Source: Candidatus Sodaliphilus aphodohippi (GTDB taxonomy: Bacteria > Bacteroidota > Bacteroidia > Bacteroidales > Muribaculaceae). Taken from it: DNA of 42,624 bases. The stretch is taken from positions 1 to 42,624 of the forward strand of contig JAGHSV010000023.1 in assembly GCA_018065665.1 (NCBI GenBank), in the 5' to 3' direction. A program made the translations under genes and the position numbers. The notes beneath the pieces were generated by a model. That model did no database searches. It worked only from the letters and a program-made list of their open reading frames with translations, and had not been told where the DNA came from. Shown one piece after another: positions 1 through 8,518 of this stretch (its first letter is position 1; every line of letters begins with the position of its first letter).

Positions 1-17
1 TTATTACCGTGTACTTT

Positions 18-49
18 TTTGCTATTTAAAATATTTTTTTGTAATTTTG
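18..49 (+). promoter_or_regulatory. Bacteroidota-type promoter for the first NrtR-like gene
   Basis: TTTG at 18-21, a 20-base AT-rich spacer, then TAATTTTG at 42-49. This fits the Bacteroidota sigma-70 consensus TTTG / TAnnTTTG exactly. Transcription would start near 56, giving a leader of only about 20 bases before the ATG at 77. Confidence 0.75.
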
Positions 50-76
50 CAAAACCAAATTTTTTAGACTAAAGTG

Positions 77-826
77 ATGCAAAATAAAAAAATGCCCATA
101 GCTTTGCCCCCTACATGTTGCATATCAGTTAATTGTGTCGTGCTGGGATTTGATTCAAAAAAGCTCAACGTGCTGCTCGAGCAACGCGAATATCTAATTG
201 ACGGCAAAAAAGTTGTTGACCACATGCTGCCAGGCGGCCTGATGACCGACAACGAGGATCTGGACGAAGCCGCAACCCGCTTGCTGCACGAAAAGGCCGG
301 AATGCGCAACCTGAAGATGTTCCAATTCAAGGCCTACGGGTCACGCAGCCGCATCAAGGGACGCAACGACATCGAGTGGATGAAACAACAGTTGGGGGTT
401 GAGATTGTCAACCCGCTCACCATTGGCTACGCCTCGGTTGGCAAAATCGGGCGCAAACTCAATCTGCACAATGCCCCAAAGGGCATCTCATGGTTTCCTG
501 TTGAAGAAGCCCTGAAAATGCCATTGGCGTTTGACCATGCCATACTGATTCAGGATGCCATCAAGATGCTGCAATATAGCATCGAGACCGACCCCATCAT
601 CGTTTTCAATCTCATGCCGCTCAAGTTCACGGCGCTGCAACTGCGCACCCTGTATGAATGCATCTACCGCAAGGAGCTGGATGTGAGAAACTTCAAGAAA
701 AAGATGAAGCAATATGAGTATGTGGTGCCGCTTGAAGAGGTTGAACAGGGTGTTGCCCACCGTGCAGCCCGCTACTACCGCTTTGACCGCGTGAAGTACA
801 AGAAATATCGCCGCGGCATGGATTGA
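77..826 (+). CDS. NrtR-family sugar-responsive transcriptional regulator (XylR/AraR-like), copy 1
   Basis: A 249-residue protein with an N-terminal Nudix-like fold (about residues 10-150) and a C-terminal winged-helix DNA-binding half (about 160-249, ending in basic AHRAARYYRFDRVKYK). In Bacteroides, members of this family control arabinose or xylose genes and bind sugar or sugar-derived effectors instead of hydrolysing nucleotides. The Nudix box is degenerate: GGLMTDNEDLDEAATRLLHEKAG has RLLHEK where active enzymes have RExxEE, which fits a sensor role. The track starts at GTG 74; ATG 77 is preferred. The gene lies 59 bases before a close paralogue and upstream of xylBAE, so control of xylose genes is the natural inference. 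The effector is not visible in the sequence. Confidence 0.85.
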   Translation: MQNKKMPIALPPTCCISVNCVVLGFDSKKLNVLLEQREYLIDGKKVVDHMLPGGLMTDNEDLDEAATRLLHEKAGMRNLKMFQFKAYGSRSRIKGRNDIEWMKQQLGVEIVNPLTIGYASVGKIGRKLNLHNAPKGISWFPVEEALKMPLAFDHAILIQDAIKMLQYSIETDPIIVFNLMPLKFTALQLRTLYECIYRKELDVRNFKKKMKQYEYVVPLEEVEQGVAHRAARYYRFDRVKYKKYRRGMD

Positions 827-885
827 CGGCACCAATCACGTGATTTCACAACATGAAGACAGATTACCGACTAAACCCATAGAAT

Positions 886-1635
886 ATGGAAAACAAAGTA
901 ACAATAGACCCGAGCAAGGTTGGCAAATACCACATGGCTGTCAACTGTGTGATATTGGGTTTTGACAAGAATGAACTGAACGTCATGCTTGGCAAACGCA
1001 AATTCGTTGTTGACGGCAATACGGTTTCGGACTACATTCTGCCGGGTACGCTGATGCATGCCAGCGAGAGTCTTGATGACACAATACAACGCGTGCTGAC
1101 CGAGCGTCTGGGCCTTAACGGCATCAGAAAGTTTCAGATTAAGACCTACAGCGCCAACGAGTGCCCCGTCAAACGCAACGACGTTGAATGGGTGAAACAG
1201 CAGATTGGCACAGAGATTGACACGCCCATCAGCATCGCATACCTCTCAGGTGGAAAGATAGGGCGCAAGCTCAACCTGCAAAATGCACTTGAGGGTTACG
1301 AATGGTATCCAATCAACAAAGCGATGGAGATGCCGTTGGCATTCAATCAAACCACAATGATTAGCGATGCTATGGAATTCCTGCGCTACCATATTGAGAT
1401 TGAACCTCTTATCGTATTTAACCTGCTCCCGTCCAAGTTCACGGCTTTGCAGCTGCGCACCCTGTACGAGTGCATCTTCGGCAAAACTCTTGATGTGAGA
1501 AACTTCACCAAGAAGATGAAGCAGTATGAGTATGTGGTGCCACTTGATGAGGTAGAGAAGGGCGTTGCCCACCGTGCGGCCCGCTACTACCGCTTTGACC
1601 GCGTGAAGTACAAGAGATTCCGTCGCGGCATATAA
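886..1635 (+). CDS. NrtR-family sugar-responsive transcriptional regulator (XylR/AraR-like), copy 2
   Basis: A 249-residue paralogue of the preceding gene, collinear over its whole length. The winged-helix half is almost identical (FTALQLRTLYECI, KKMKQYEYVVPL and AHRAARYYRFDRVKYK are shared), while the sensor half differs more. Its Nudix box is also non-catalytic (RVLTER in place of RExxEE). The gene is 46 bases upstream of xylB on the same strand, so it is the better candidate for the dedicated xylose regulator. The near-identical recognition domains suggest that both copies read the same or very similar operators while possibly sensing different ligands. I could not identify an operator palindrome with confidence. 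Confidence 0.85.
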   Translation: MENKVTIDPSKVGKYHMAVNCVILGFDKNELNVMLGKRKFVVDGNTVSDYILPGTLMHASESLDDTIQRVLTERLGLNGIRKFQIKTYSANECPVKRNDVEWVKQQIGTEIDTPISIAYLSGGKIGRKLNLQNALEGYEWYPINKAMEMPLAFNQTTMISDAMEFLRYHIEIEPLIVFNLLPSKFTALQLRTLYECIFGKTLDVRNFTKKMKQYEYVVPLDEVEKGVAHRAARYYRFDRVKYKRFRRGI

Positions 1636-1681
1636 TAACCCGTTTTCACTTTTGCACAACCACAAAAACAAACTATAACAG

Positions 1682-3151
1682 ATGTATTTACTTGGATTTG
1701 ACATTGGAAGTTCGTCGGTAAAGGCGAGCCTGATTGACGTTGCCAGCGGTCAGTGTGCCGCCCAGGCATTTTACCCTCCCAGCGAGGCACCCATAACAGT
1801 TAATAACCCCGGCTGGGCCGAGCAGAACCCACAGGACTGGTGGGAGTATCTGACCCACGCCACACGCGCCGTCCTTGAACAGTCGCACGCCAACGCCGGC
1901 GACATCAAGGCCATTGGTATCTCCTATCAGATGCACGGCCTTGTGTGTGTCGACAGCGACCAGCAGGTGCTGCGCCCCGCCATCATCTGGTGTGACTCGC
2001 GCGCAGTTGGTATCGGCCAGGAGGCATTTGACGCCATTGGACATGACAAATGCCTCGCGACACTGCTCAACTCACCCGGCAACTTCACTGCCTCGAAACT
2101 GGCATGGGTACGGCAAAACGAACCCGACATATATAACCGCATAGACAAAATCATGCTCCCCGGCGACTATATCGCCATGCGCCTGACCGGTGAGGTGTGC
2201 ACCACCGTCAGCGGCCTGAGCGAGGGCATGTTCTGGGACTTTGCCGGCAACTGCCCGGCGCAGTTCCTGCTTGACCACTACGGCATTGACAGCAAACTGC
2301 TGCCGCGACTGGTGCCCACCTTCGGCGAATAGGGACGACTGACAGCCAAGGCTGCCGCCACCCTGGGTCTTGCCGAGGGAACCCCTGTGTGCTACCGTGC
2401 CGGCGACCAGCCCAACAACGCTTTATCACTCAACGTGCTCGAACCCGGCGAGATTGCAGCCACGGCAGGCACATCGGGCGTTGTTTACGGCGCTCTGGGC
2501 GAGGTTAACCGCGACAACCTGTCGCGCGTCAACCCATCTGCCCATGTCAACCACAGCGCCGACGCCACCCGTCTGGGTGTGCTGCTGTGCGTCAACGGCA
2601 CCGGCATCCTCAACTCGTGGATGCGCCGCATGGTATGCGCCGACGGTCTCGGATATGCCCAGATGAACGATCTCGCAGCCCAAGTGCCAGTGGGATGCGA
2701 CGGTGTGTCGATACTGCCCTTTGGCAACGGAGCCGAGCGCATGCTCGAGAACCGGGAGTCGTCATGCACCATCAGCGGTATTGACTTCAACCGCCACGGC
2801 CGCGGTCACCTGCTGCGTGCCGCACAGGAAGGCATCGTCTTCTCGTTTATGCACGGCATCGAGATCATGAAGGAGATGGGCATGGACGTGAAACGCATTC
2901 GTGCCGGACACGCCAATATGTTCCTGAGCCCCATCTTCCGCAACACGCTCGCGACCATCAGCGGGGCCCCAATTGACCTCTATGACACCGACGGAGCCGC
3001 TGGTGCGGCACGCGGGGCAGGTCTGGGCGCAGGCATCTACACCGACCGCAATGAGGCATTCGGGTCACTGCGACTGATTGAGTCTGTCGAACCGACAGCA
3101 GCCGACAAGGCGGCATGCCGCGATGCATATGCACGTTGGATAGTGTACTGA
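1682..3151 (+). pseudogene. xylB: Xylulokinase xylB interrupted by an in-frame TAG codon
   Basis: Xylulokinase phosphorylates D-xylulose after xylose isomerisation. The reading frame spans 490 codons including the terminal TGA, normal for FGGY-family xylulokinases. It begins LGFDIGSSSVKASLID (first phosphate-binding loop), then has YQMHGLV, IIWCDSR and, in the second lobe, AGDQPNNA and AGTSGVVYG. Codon 217 (2330-2332) is TAG, flanked by PTFGE and GRLTAKAA in the same frame with no indel, so the ORF track lists two pieces (1682-2332 and 2387-3151). A single CAG-to-TAG change would explain it, since glutamine is plausible here, but the ancestral residue is inferred. The piece after the stop has no good start and lacks the N-terminal lobe, so without readthrough the enzyme should be inactive. 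A sequencing error is the main alternative. Confidence 0.9.
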
Positions 3152-3304
3152 AAAACAACAACTAAACCCTGGTTAAGGGGAATATATGATTGGGTCTGCC
3201 ACGGTGTGGTGGACTCAATTACTATTTTTTGCGACAATCTTATTATTAATAGAGGTATAAAACAAGTAAATTTGCAACAAATAAACCTAAAACAAAAAAT
3301 CGAT
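3152..3304 (+). promoter_or_regulatory. xylB-xylA intergenic region with a possible xylA promoter
   Basis: A 153-base gap, long for a xylBAE operon. It contains TAAATTTG (3270-3277), matching the -7 box, but no clear TTTG at the right distance upstream, which would fit an activator-dependent promoter. An imperfect inverted repeat (GTCTGCCAC / GTGGTGGAC, near 3196-3216) lies upstream and might be an operator. Both assignments are tentative. Confidence 0.4.
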
Positions 3305-4621
3305 ATGAGTAACAAAGAATTTTTCCCCGAGATTGGTAAAATCAAGTTTGAAGGCAAAGAAAGCCGCAACCCACTGGCCTATCGCTACTATGACGCCGAG
3401 AAAGTTGTCATGGACAAGAAGATGAAAGACTGGTTCAAGTTTGCCATGGCATGGTGGCACACCCTGTGCGCCGAGGGCAGCGACCAGTTTGGTCCCGAGA
3501 CCAAGTCGTTCCCCTGGAACGCGTCGAACGACCCCATGCAGGCAGCCAAGGACAAGGTGGACGCCGGTTTCGAGTTCATGACCAAGATGGGCATCGAGTA
3601 CTTCTGCTTCCACGATGTTGACCTCGTTCAGGAAGCCGACACCGTCGAGGAATATGAGGCACGTATGAAAGAAATCGTGGCCTACATCAAGACCAAACAG
3701 CAGGAGACAGGCATCAAGAACCTGTGGGGCACAGCAAACGTGTTCGGCAACAAGCGCTATATGAACGGTGCATCGACCAACCCCGACTTTGACGTGGTTG
3801 CACGTGCAATTGTCCAAATCAAGAACGCCATCGACGCCACCATCGAGCTGGGCGGCACCAGTTACGTATTCTGGGGCGGCCGCGAGGGCTACATGAGCCT
3901 GCTCAACACCGACCAGAAACGCGAGAAAGAGCATCTGGCAACCATGCTGACCATGGCACGCGACTATGCCCGCGCACGCGGTTTCAAGGGCACATTCCTG
4001 ATCGAACCCAAACCCTGCGAGCCCACCAAGCACCAGTATGACGTCGACACCGAGACCGTTATCGGTTTCCTCAAGGCTCACGGTCTGGACAAGGACTTCA
4101 AGGTAAACATCGAGGTCAACCACGCCACACTCGCCGGCCACACATTTGAGCACGAACTGGCTTGCGCCGTCGATGCCGGCATGCTCGGCTCGATTGACGC
4201 CAACCGCGGTGACTACCAGAACGGTTGGGACACCGACCAGTTCCCCATCGACAACTTCGATCTCACCCAGGCCATGATGCAGATTATCCGCAACGGCGGT
4301 TTCAAGGACGGCGGTACAAACTTCGACGCCAAGACCCGCCGCAACAGCACCGACCTGGACGACATCTTCATCGCTCACATCGCTGCCATGGACGCTATGG
4401 CACGCGCACTCGAGAGCGCTGCTGCAGTAATCGAGGAGTCACCCATCTGCCAGATGGTCAAGGACCGCTACGCATCGTTCGACAGCGGCATGGGCAAGGA
4501 CTTCGAGGACGGCAAACTCACCCTGGAGCAGGTTTATGAGTACGGCAAGAAAGTTGGCGAGCCCAAGCAGACCAGCGGCAAGCAGGAACTCTATGAGGCA
4601 ATCGTCAACATGTATGTTTAA
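3305..4621 (+). CDS. xylA: Xylose isomerase
   Basis: Converts D-xylose to D-xylulose in the cytoplasm; metal-dependent TIM barrel. The 438-residue length from ATG 3305 (MSNKEFFPEIGKIKFEG) is normal for Bacteroides-type XylA; the ORF track extends upstream to 3206 through non-conserved sequence. Hallmarks are the catalytic histidine region FCFHDVDL, the metal-binding EPKPCEPTKHQYD and EVNHATLAGHTFEHE, and the second metal cluster GSIDANRGDYQNGWDTD. All expected acidic ligands appear to be present. xylE follows after 13 bases, so the two are probably cotranscribed. Because xylB just upstream carries a stop codon, xylulose made here may need a kinase encoded elsewhere. Confidence 0.97.
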   Translation: MSNKEFFPEIGKIKFEGKESRNPLAYRYYDAEKVVMDKKMKDWFKFAMAWWHTLCAEGSDQFGPETKSFPWNASNDPMQAAKDKVDAGFEFMTKMGIEYFCFHDVDLVQEADTVEEYEARMKEIVAYIKTKQQETGIKNLWGTANVFGNKRYMNGASTNPDFDVVARAIVQIKNAIDATIELGGTSYVFWGGREGYMSLLNTDQKREKEHLATMLTMARDYARARGFKGTFLIEPKPCEPTKHQYDVDTETVIGFLKAHGLDKDFKVNIEVNHATLAGHTFEHELACAVDAGMLGSIDANRGDYQNGWDTDQFPIDNFDLTQAMMQIIRNGGFKDGGTNFDAKTRRNSTDLDDIFIAHIAAMDAMARALESAAAVIEESPICQMVKDRYASFDSGMGKDFEDGKLTLEQVYEYGKKVGEPKQTSGKQELYEAIVNMYV

Positions 4622-4634
4622 TCAGTAACTGACT

Positions 4635-6095
4635 ATGGCAAATCAAGAAACAGGCAGTAAAGCCTATTTATTCTCGATAGTACTTGTCGCTGTGCTGGGC
4701 GGACTGCTGTTCGGTTATGACACAGCTGTCATCTCGGGTGCCGAGAAAGGCCTCCAGGCATTCTTTATGGGTGCAAGCGACTTCCAGTACACCGACGCGT
4801 GGCACGGTTTCACCGCTGCCAGCGCGTTGATTGGCTGCATCATCGGTAGCGCCGTTTCGGGCATCTGCGCATCTCGCCTGGGCCGCAAGCGTTCGCTGGT
4901 GATGGCAGGCGTGTTCTTCTTCCTCTCGGCTCTGGGCTCCTATATGCCCGAGTTCCTTTTCTTTGAGTACGGCAAGCCCACCTTCAGCCTGCTCGTTGCG
5001 TTCAACCTCTATCGTGTTCTTGGCGGTGTTGGTGTCGGCCTTGCGTCGGCCATCTGCCCCATGTACATTGCCGAGGTTGCACCGAGCCACATGCGCGGCA
5101 CTCTGGTGTCATGGAACCAGTTTGCCATCATCGCCGGCCAGTTGGTGGTTTACTTCGTGAACTTCTGGATCCTGGGCGACCACATCCAGCCCGTCATCGA
5201 GGATATTGCCAAGGGCATCACCACTACCAGCGACGCCTGGACCATTGAGACCGGCTGGCGCTATATGTTTGTCAGCGAGGCATTCCCCGCAGGTCTGTTT
5301 GCCCTGCTCGTTTGCTTCGTCCCCGAGACTCCGCGCTATCTGGCCATGAACGGTCAGGACGACAAAGCCCTGAACGTACTGGGCAAAATCAACGGCATGG
5401 AGCGTGCCAAGGAAATCCTTGCCGAAATCAAGGCCACTGCCAAGCAGAAGACCGAGCGCATGTTCACCTATGGCGTGATGGTAATCTTCATTGGCATCAT
5501 GCTCAGCGTGTTCCAGCAGGCAATCGGCATCAACGCAGTGCTCTACTATGCACCGCGCATCTATAGCGACATGGGACTTAGCGACCCCATGATGGTCACC
5601 GTCATCACCGGCACTATCAACCTGGCCCTGACAGTTGTTGCCATCGTCACCGTCGAGAAACTGGGCCGCAAGCCCCTGCTCATCACCGGTTCGCTGGGAA
5701 TGGCCATCGGTGCCTTTGGCGTTGCCATGACCTTTGGTCACGAGGGTATGGAGCTGCTGTGCATGGTAAGCATCATGCTGTACAGCGCATGCTTCATGTT
5801 CTCGTGGGGCCCCATCTGCTGGGTACTGATTAGCGAGATTTTCCCCAACACCATCCGCGGTGCCGCAGTGGCAATTGCAGTTGCATTCCAGTGGATTTTC
5901 AACTTCATCGTCAGCTCGTCGTTCGTTCCCATGTTCAACATGCACCTGACCGAGGGCGATGACTTCGGCCACTGGTTCACCTACGGCATGTATGGCGTCA
6001 TCTGCGTCATCGCAGCCGTATTTGTATGGCGACTCGTGCCTGAGACCAAGGGTAAAACCCTCGAAGACATGAACAAGCTGTGGAAAAAGAAATAA
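4635..6095 (+). CDS. xylE: D-xylose:H+ symporter, MFS sugar porter family
   Basis: A 486-residue inner-membrane sugar importer with about 12 hydrophobic segments. Sugar-porter signatures appear in order: GYDTAVISGAE in TM1, RLGRKRS after TM2, PETPRYL before the central loop, QQAIGINAVLYYAP in TM7, the GRKPLL loop and PETKGKTLEDM at the C-terminus. The QQxxGxNxxxYY segment is the family's sugar-binding helix. It lies directly between xylA and the alpha-galactosidase gene, with gaps of 13 and 7 bases, so it is in one transcription unit with both. Xylose is the likely substrate from context; galactose or arabinose cannot be excluded from sequence alone. Confidence 0.92.
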   Translation: MANQETGSKAYLFSIVLVAVLGGLLFGYDTAVISGAEKGLQAFFMGASDFQYTDAWHGFTAASALIGCIIGSAVSGICASRLGRKRSLVMAGVFFFLSALGSYMPEFLFFEYGKPTFSLLVAFNLYRVLGGVGVGLASAICPMYIAEVAPSHMRGTLVSWNQFAIIAGQLVVYFVNFWILGDHIQPVIEDIAKGITTTSDAWTIETGWRYMFVSEAFPAGLFALLVCFVPETPRYLAMNGQDDKALNVLGKINGMERAKEILAEIKATAKQKTERMFTYGVMVIFIGIMLSVFQQAIGINAVLYYAPRIYSDMGLSDPMMVTVITGTINLALTVVAIVTVEKLGRKPLLITGSLGMAIGAFGVAMTFGHEGMELLCMVSIMLYSACFMFSWGPICWVLISEIFPNTIRGAAVAIAVAFQWIFNFIVSSSFVPMFNMHLTEGDDFGHWFTYGMYGVICVIAAVFVWRLVPETKGKTLEDMNKLWKKK

Positions 6096-6102
6096 TCCTT
6101 TT

Positions 6103-8250
6103 ATGACTAAAAGATTAGCATTTATATTTGTCGCCGCGCTGCTGTGCTCACTGGGCATGGCAGCCGCCGACAAACCAATCATCAAGGTTGAGACCAACAA
6201 CGTGCAGCTGGTGTACAAGGTCGGTAACGACGGTCACCTCTACCAGTGCTACCTGGGCAAAAAACTCACGCACGACGGCGACATCCAGCATCTGGACAAT
6301 CTCAACGAGGCATACCTCACCCACGGCATGAAGGACTACTTCGAGCCCGCACTGCACGTCGAGCACAGTGACCACAACAGCACATGCGACCTCAAGTATG
6401 TAGGGCACGAAGTTAGCACCAATGCCGATGGCGCCACATTAACAACCATCACCCTGGCCGACGAGGTGTACCCCACAACGGTTAAGTTGGTTTTCACAGC
6501 CTATGCCGACAACGACATCATCATGGAGCATACCGCCATCACCAACGGCGAGAAGAAACCGGTGGTGCTGCACAAGTATGCCTCCAGCCTGCTGACGCTT
6601 GACCGCTCCAAGTATTTCCTGACCGAGTACAGCGGAGACTGGGCCCGTGAGGTTGCCAAGAGTGAGACACAGCTGACCTTTGGCAAGAAAGTGCTCGACA
6701 CCAAGTTGGGCAGCCGCGCCAGCATGTTCATGCCGTCGTTCTTCCAACTGGGACTGGACTCACCTGCTGCCGAAAACAGCGGCGAGGTGCTCGTTGGCAC
6801 ACTCTCATGGACCGGCAACTACCGTTTCACCTTTGAGGTTGACCAGAACGGTCGCCTGCGTCTGCTGTCGGGCATCAATCCCTACTTCTCGCAGTACACC
6901 CTCAAGGCCGGCGAAGCGTTCACCACCCCCGAGTTTGTCTTCACCGTCAGCGACTGCGGCATGGGCAAGGCAATGCGCAATTTTCACCGTTGGTCTCGCG
7001 ACTTTATGGTAAAAAACGGCAATGGTGACCGAATGACGCTGCTGAACAACTGGGAGGCAACCGGTTTTGATTTCAACGAAGATAAACTGGTGAATCTGAT
7101 GGATGACGCCGTCAAGATGGGCGTTGACATGTTCCTACTCGATGACGGATGGTTCGGTAACAAATATCCTCGCGAGAGCGACCATCAGGGCCTTGGCGAC
7201 TGGCAGGAAACTGCCGACAAACTGCCCCACAAAATCGGGTATCTCTGCCAGAAAGCACGTGAAAAGGGCATCAAGTTCGGACTCTGGATCGAGCCCGAGA
7301 TGGTGAACCCCAAGAGCGAGCTCTATGAGAAGCGTCCCGAGTGGGTCATCCACCTGCCCAACCGCAAGGAGTACTACTTCCGCAACCAGCTGGTACTCGA
7401 CCTGAGCAACCCCAAGGTGCAAGACTATGTCTATGGCATCGTTGACCGTCTGCTCACCGACTACCCCGAGATTGCGTTCTTCAAGTGGGACTGCAACAGC
7501 CCCATCACCAACATCTGGTCCAACTACCTGCAGGACAAGCAGACGCATCTCTATGTCGACTATGTTCGCGGTTTGTATAAGGTGCTGGACCGCATCCGCG
7601 CCAAGTATCCCGCCGTGCCGATGATGCTATGCTCGGGCGGCAGCGGACGTATAGACTTTGAGGCCCTGCGCTATTTCACCGAGTTCTGGCCCAGCGACAA
7701 CACCGACCCCATTGAGCGACTGTATATCCAGTGGGCCTACAGCGGCATCTATCCAGCCAAGACCCAGTGTGCACACGTCACCACATGGAACCGCGATGCC
7801 AGCATCAAGTTCCGCGTCGACGTCGCCAGCATGGGCAAGCTGGGGTTTGACCTCAAGTGCTCGGACCTGAAGGACGACGAAATCGGTTTCTGCCGCAAGG
7901 CTGTGGAGAACTACAACCACAACAAACCCGTTGTGCTCGACGGCGACATGTACCGTCTGGTTTCACCCTACGAGGGAGACCACACCAGCACCATGTTTGT
8001 GTCTCGCGACCGCCAACGCGCCGTTGTCTTCGCTTTTGACGTGAACCCCCGCTACAGCGAGCACCTGTTGCCCGTCAAGCTGCAGGGACTGGATCCCGCG
8101 CGCGAATACCGCGTCAAGGAAATCAACGAGAACGGCAACAACTACTGGTTCAACGGGCGAACCTACAGCGGCGAGTACCTGATGACCGTAGGACTCCACC
8201 TGTTCTCGACCAACCGCGGCCTCACCAGCCACGTCATTGAACTGGAATAA
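6103..8250 (+). CDS. Secreted GH36 alpha-galactosidase
   Basis: A 715-residue glycoside hydrolase of family 36, removing terminal alpha-galactose from oligosaccharides or galactose-decorated hemicelluloses. A signal peptide is visible (MTKRLAFIFVAALLCSLGMAAA), so it probably acts in the periplasm or outside the cell. Family signatures are LDDGWFGNKYP (about residue 345), WIEPEMVNP, the nucleophile motif FFKWDCNSP (Asp near 463), the CSGGSGRID loop and the acid/base region EFWPSDNTDP (Asp near 532). The length is normal for the family. It starts 7 bases after xylE, so it is translated from the xyl transcript. This pairing is not the standard Bacteroides xyl operon and suggests use of xylose and galactose from one glycan source. 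Confidence 0.92.
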   Translation: MTKRLAFIFVAALLCSLGMAAADKPIIKVETNNVQLVYKVGNDGHLYQCYLGKKLTHDGDIQHLDNLNEAYLTHGMKDYFEPALHVEHSDHNSTCDLKYVGHEVSTNADGATLTTITLADEVYPTTVKLVFTAYADNDIIMEHTAITNGEKKPVVLHKYASSLLTLDRSKYFLTEYSGDWAREVAKSETQLTFGKKVLDTKLGSRASMFMPSFFQLGLDSPAAENSGEVLVGTLSWTGNYRFTFEVDQNGRLRLLSGINPYFSQYTLKAGEAFTTPEFVFTVSDCGMGKAMRNFHRWSRDFMVKNGNGDRMTLLNNWEATGFDFNEDKLVNLMDDAVKMGVDMFLLDDGWFGNKYPRESDHQGLGDWQETADKLPHKIGYLCQKAREKGIKFGLWIEPEMVNPKSELYEKRPEWVIHLPNRKEYYFRNQLVLDLSNPKVQDYVYGIVDRLLTDYPEIAFFKWDCNSPITNIWSNYLQDKQTHLYVDYVRGLYKVLDRIRAKYPAVPMMLCSGGSGRIDFEALRYFTEFWPSDNTDPIERLYIQWAYSGIYPAKTQCAHVTTWNRDASIKFRVDVASMGKLGFDLKCSDLKDDEIGFCRKAVENYNHNKPVVLDGDMYRLVSPYEGDHTSTMFVSRDRQRAVVFAFDVNPRYSEHLLPVKLQGLDPAREYRVKEINENGNNYWFNGRTYSGEYLMTVGLHLFSTNRGLTSHVIELE

Positions 8251-8289
8251 CAATCCCTGATAACATTTGGTAAATTACTTCATAAATGA

Positions 8290-8332
8290 TTAACGGAATC
8301 ACCGAGCATTTTCGGTAATTCCGTTAATTTTT
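8290..8332 (+). terminator. Rho-independent terminator after the xyl/alpha-galactosidase operon
   Basis: TTAACGGAAT pairs with ATTCCGTTAA, extended inward by ACCGA/TCGGT, and is followed by five T residues. It lies about 40 bases after the GH36 stop codon and closes the plus-strand operon. Confidence 0.8.
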
Positions 8333-8338
8333 ATGTCA

Positions 8339-8367
8339 CATCATGCCATTGCGTAAATGGCGTGATG
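8339..8367 (-). terminator. Stem-loop terminating the minus-strand esterase unit
   Basis: CATCA-T-GCCATT pairs with AATGGC-G-TGATG around a short loop. Read on the minus strand it lies just after the orphan tail ORF and is followed by an A/T-rich stretch. Its position implies that the minus-strand transcript includes the tail sequence. Confidence 0.55.
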
Positions 8368-8373
8368 CTCAGA

Positions 8374-8508
8374 TTACTTCATGATAACCTTCTTGCCGTT
8401 CTTGATAACGATACCCTTGTAGTCTTCGCCAACCTTTACGCCCATGAGATTGTAGGCAGGAGCGTCGCTGTTGTTGTCGCGAACAATGTCTTTGACACCG
8501 GTAGGCAT
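8374..8508 (-). pseudogene. Orphan 44-residue C-terminal secretion/anchor-like tail
   Basis: The minus strand encodes a 44-residue open frame starting MPTGVKDIVRDN, containing SDAPAYNLMGVKV and ending KGIVIKNGKKVIMK. This resembles the C-terminal tails of many exported Bacteroidales proteins (YNL-G-V ... KGI-I-NGKK-), normally the last 30-50 residues of a much larger protein. Here it stands alone, 10 bases after the stop codon of the tandem esterase and in a different frame, with a TAA just upstream in its own frame. It is too short to be a secreted protein by itself and has no signal peptide. The best reading is the displaced C-terminus of the esterase, cut off by a frameshift and new stop. 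Resemblance is by eye only. Confidence 0.65.
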
Positions 8509-8518
8509 GAATTACCTT

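Noticed and set aside
2330-2332. Genome-wide TAG recoding to glutamine, as in some crAss-like phages
   Set aside because: Other genes in the window are free of internal TAG and at least one ends with TAG (15453), so TAG is a normal stop here.
2387-3151. Second half of xylB as a separate gene
   Set aside because: It is in the same frame as the first half, starts at an internal GTG without leader, and lacks the N-terminal lobe of the kinase.
3287-4378. 363-codon minus-strand ORF opposite xylA
   Set aside because: It lies entirely opposite xylose isomerase; its Val/Leu/Gly-rich product follows from codon bias of the plus-strand gene. Similar long shadows (5109-6218, 38124-39575, 10345-11676) were rejected for the same reason.
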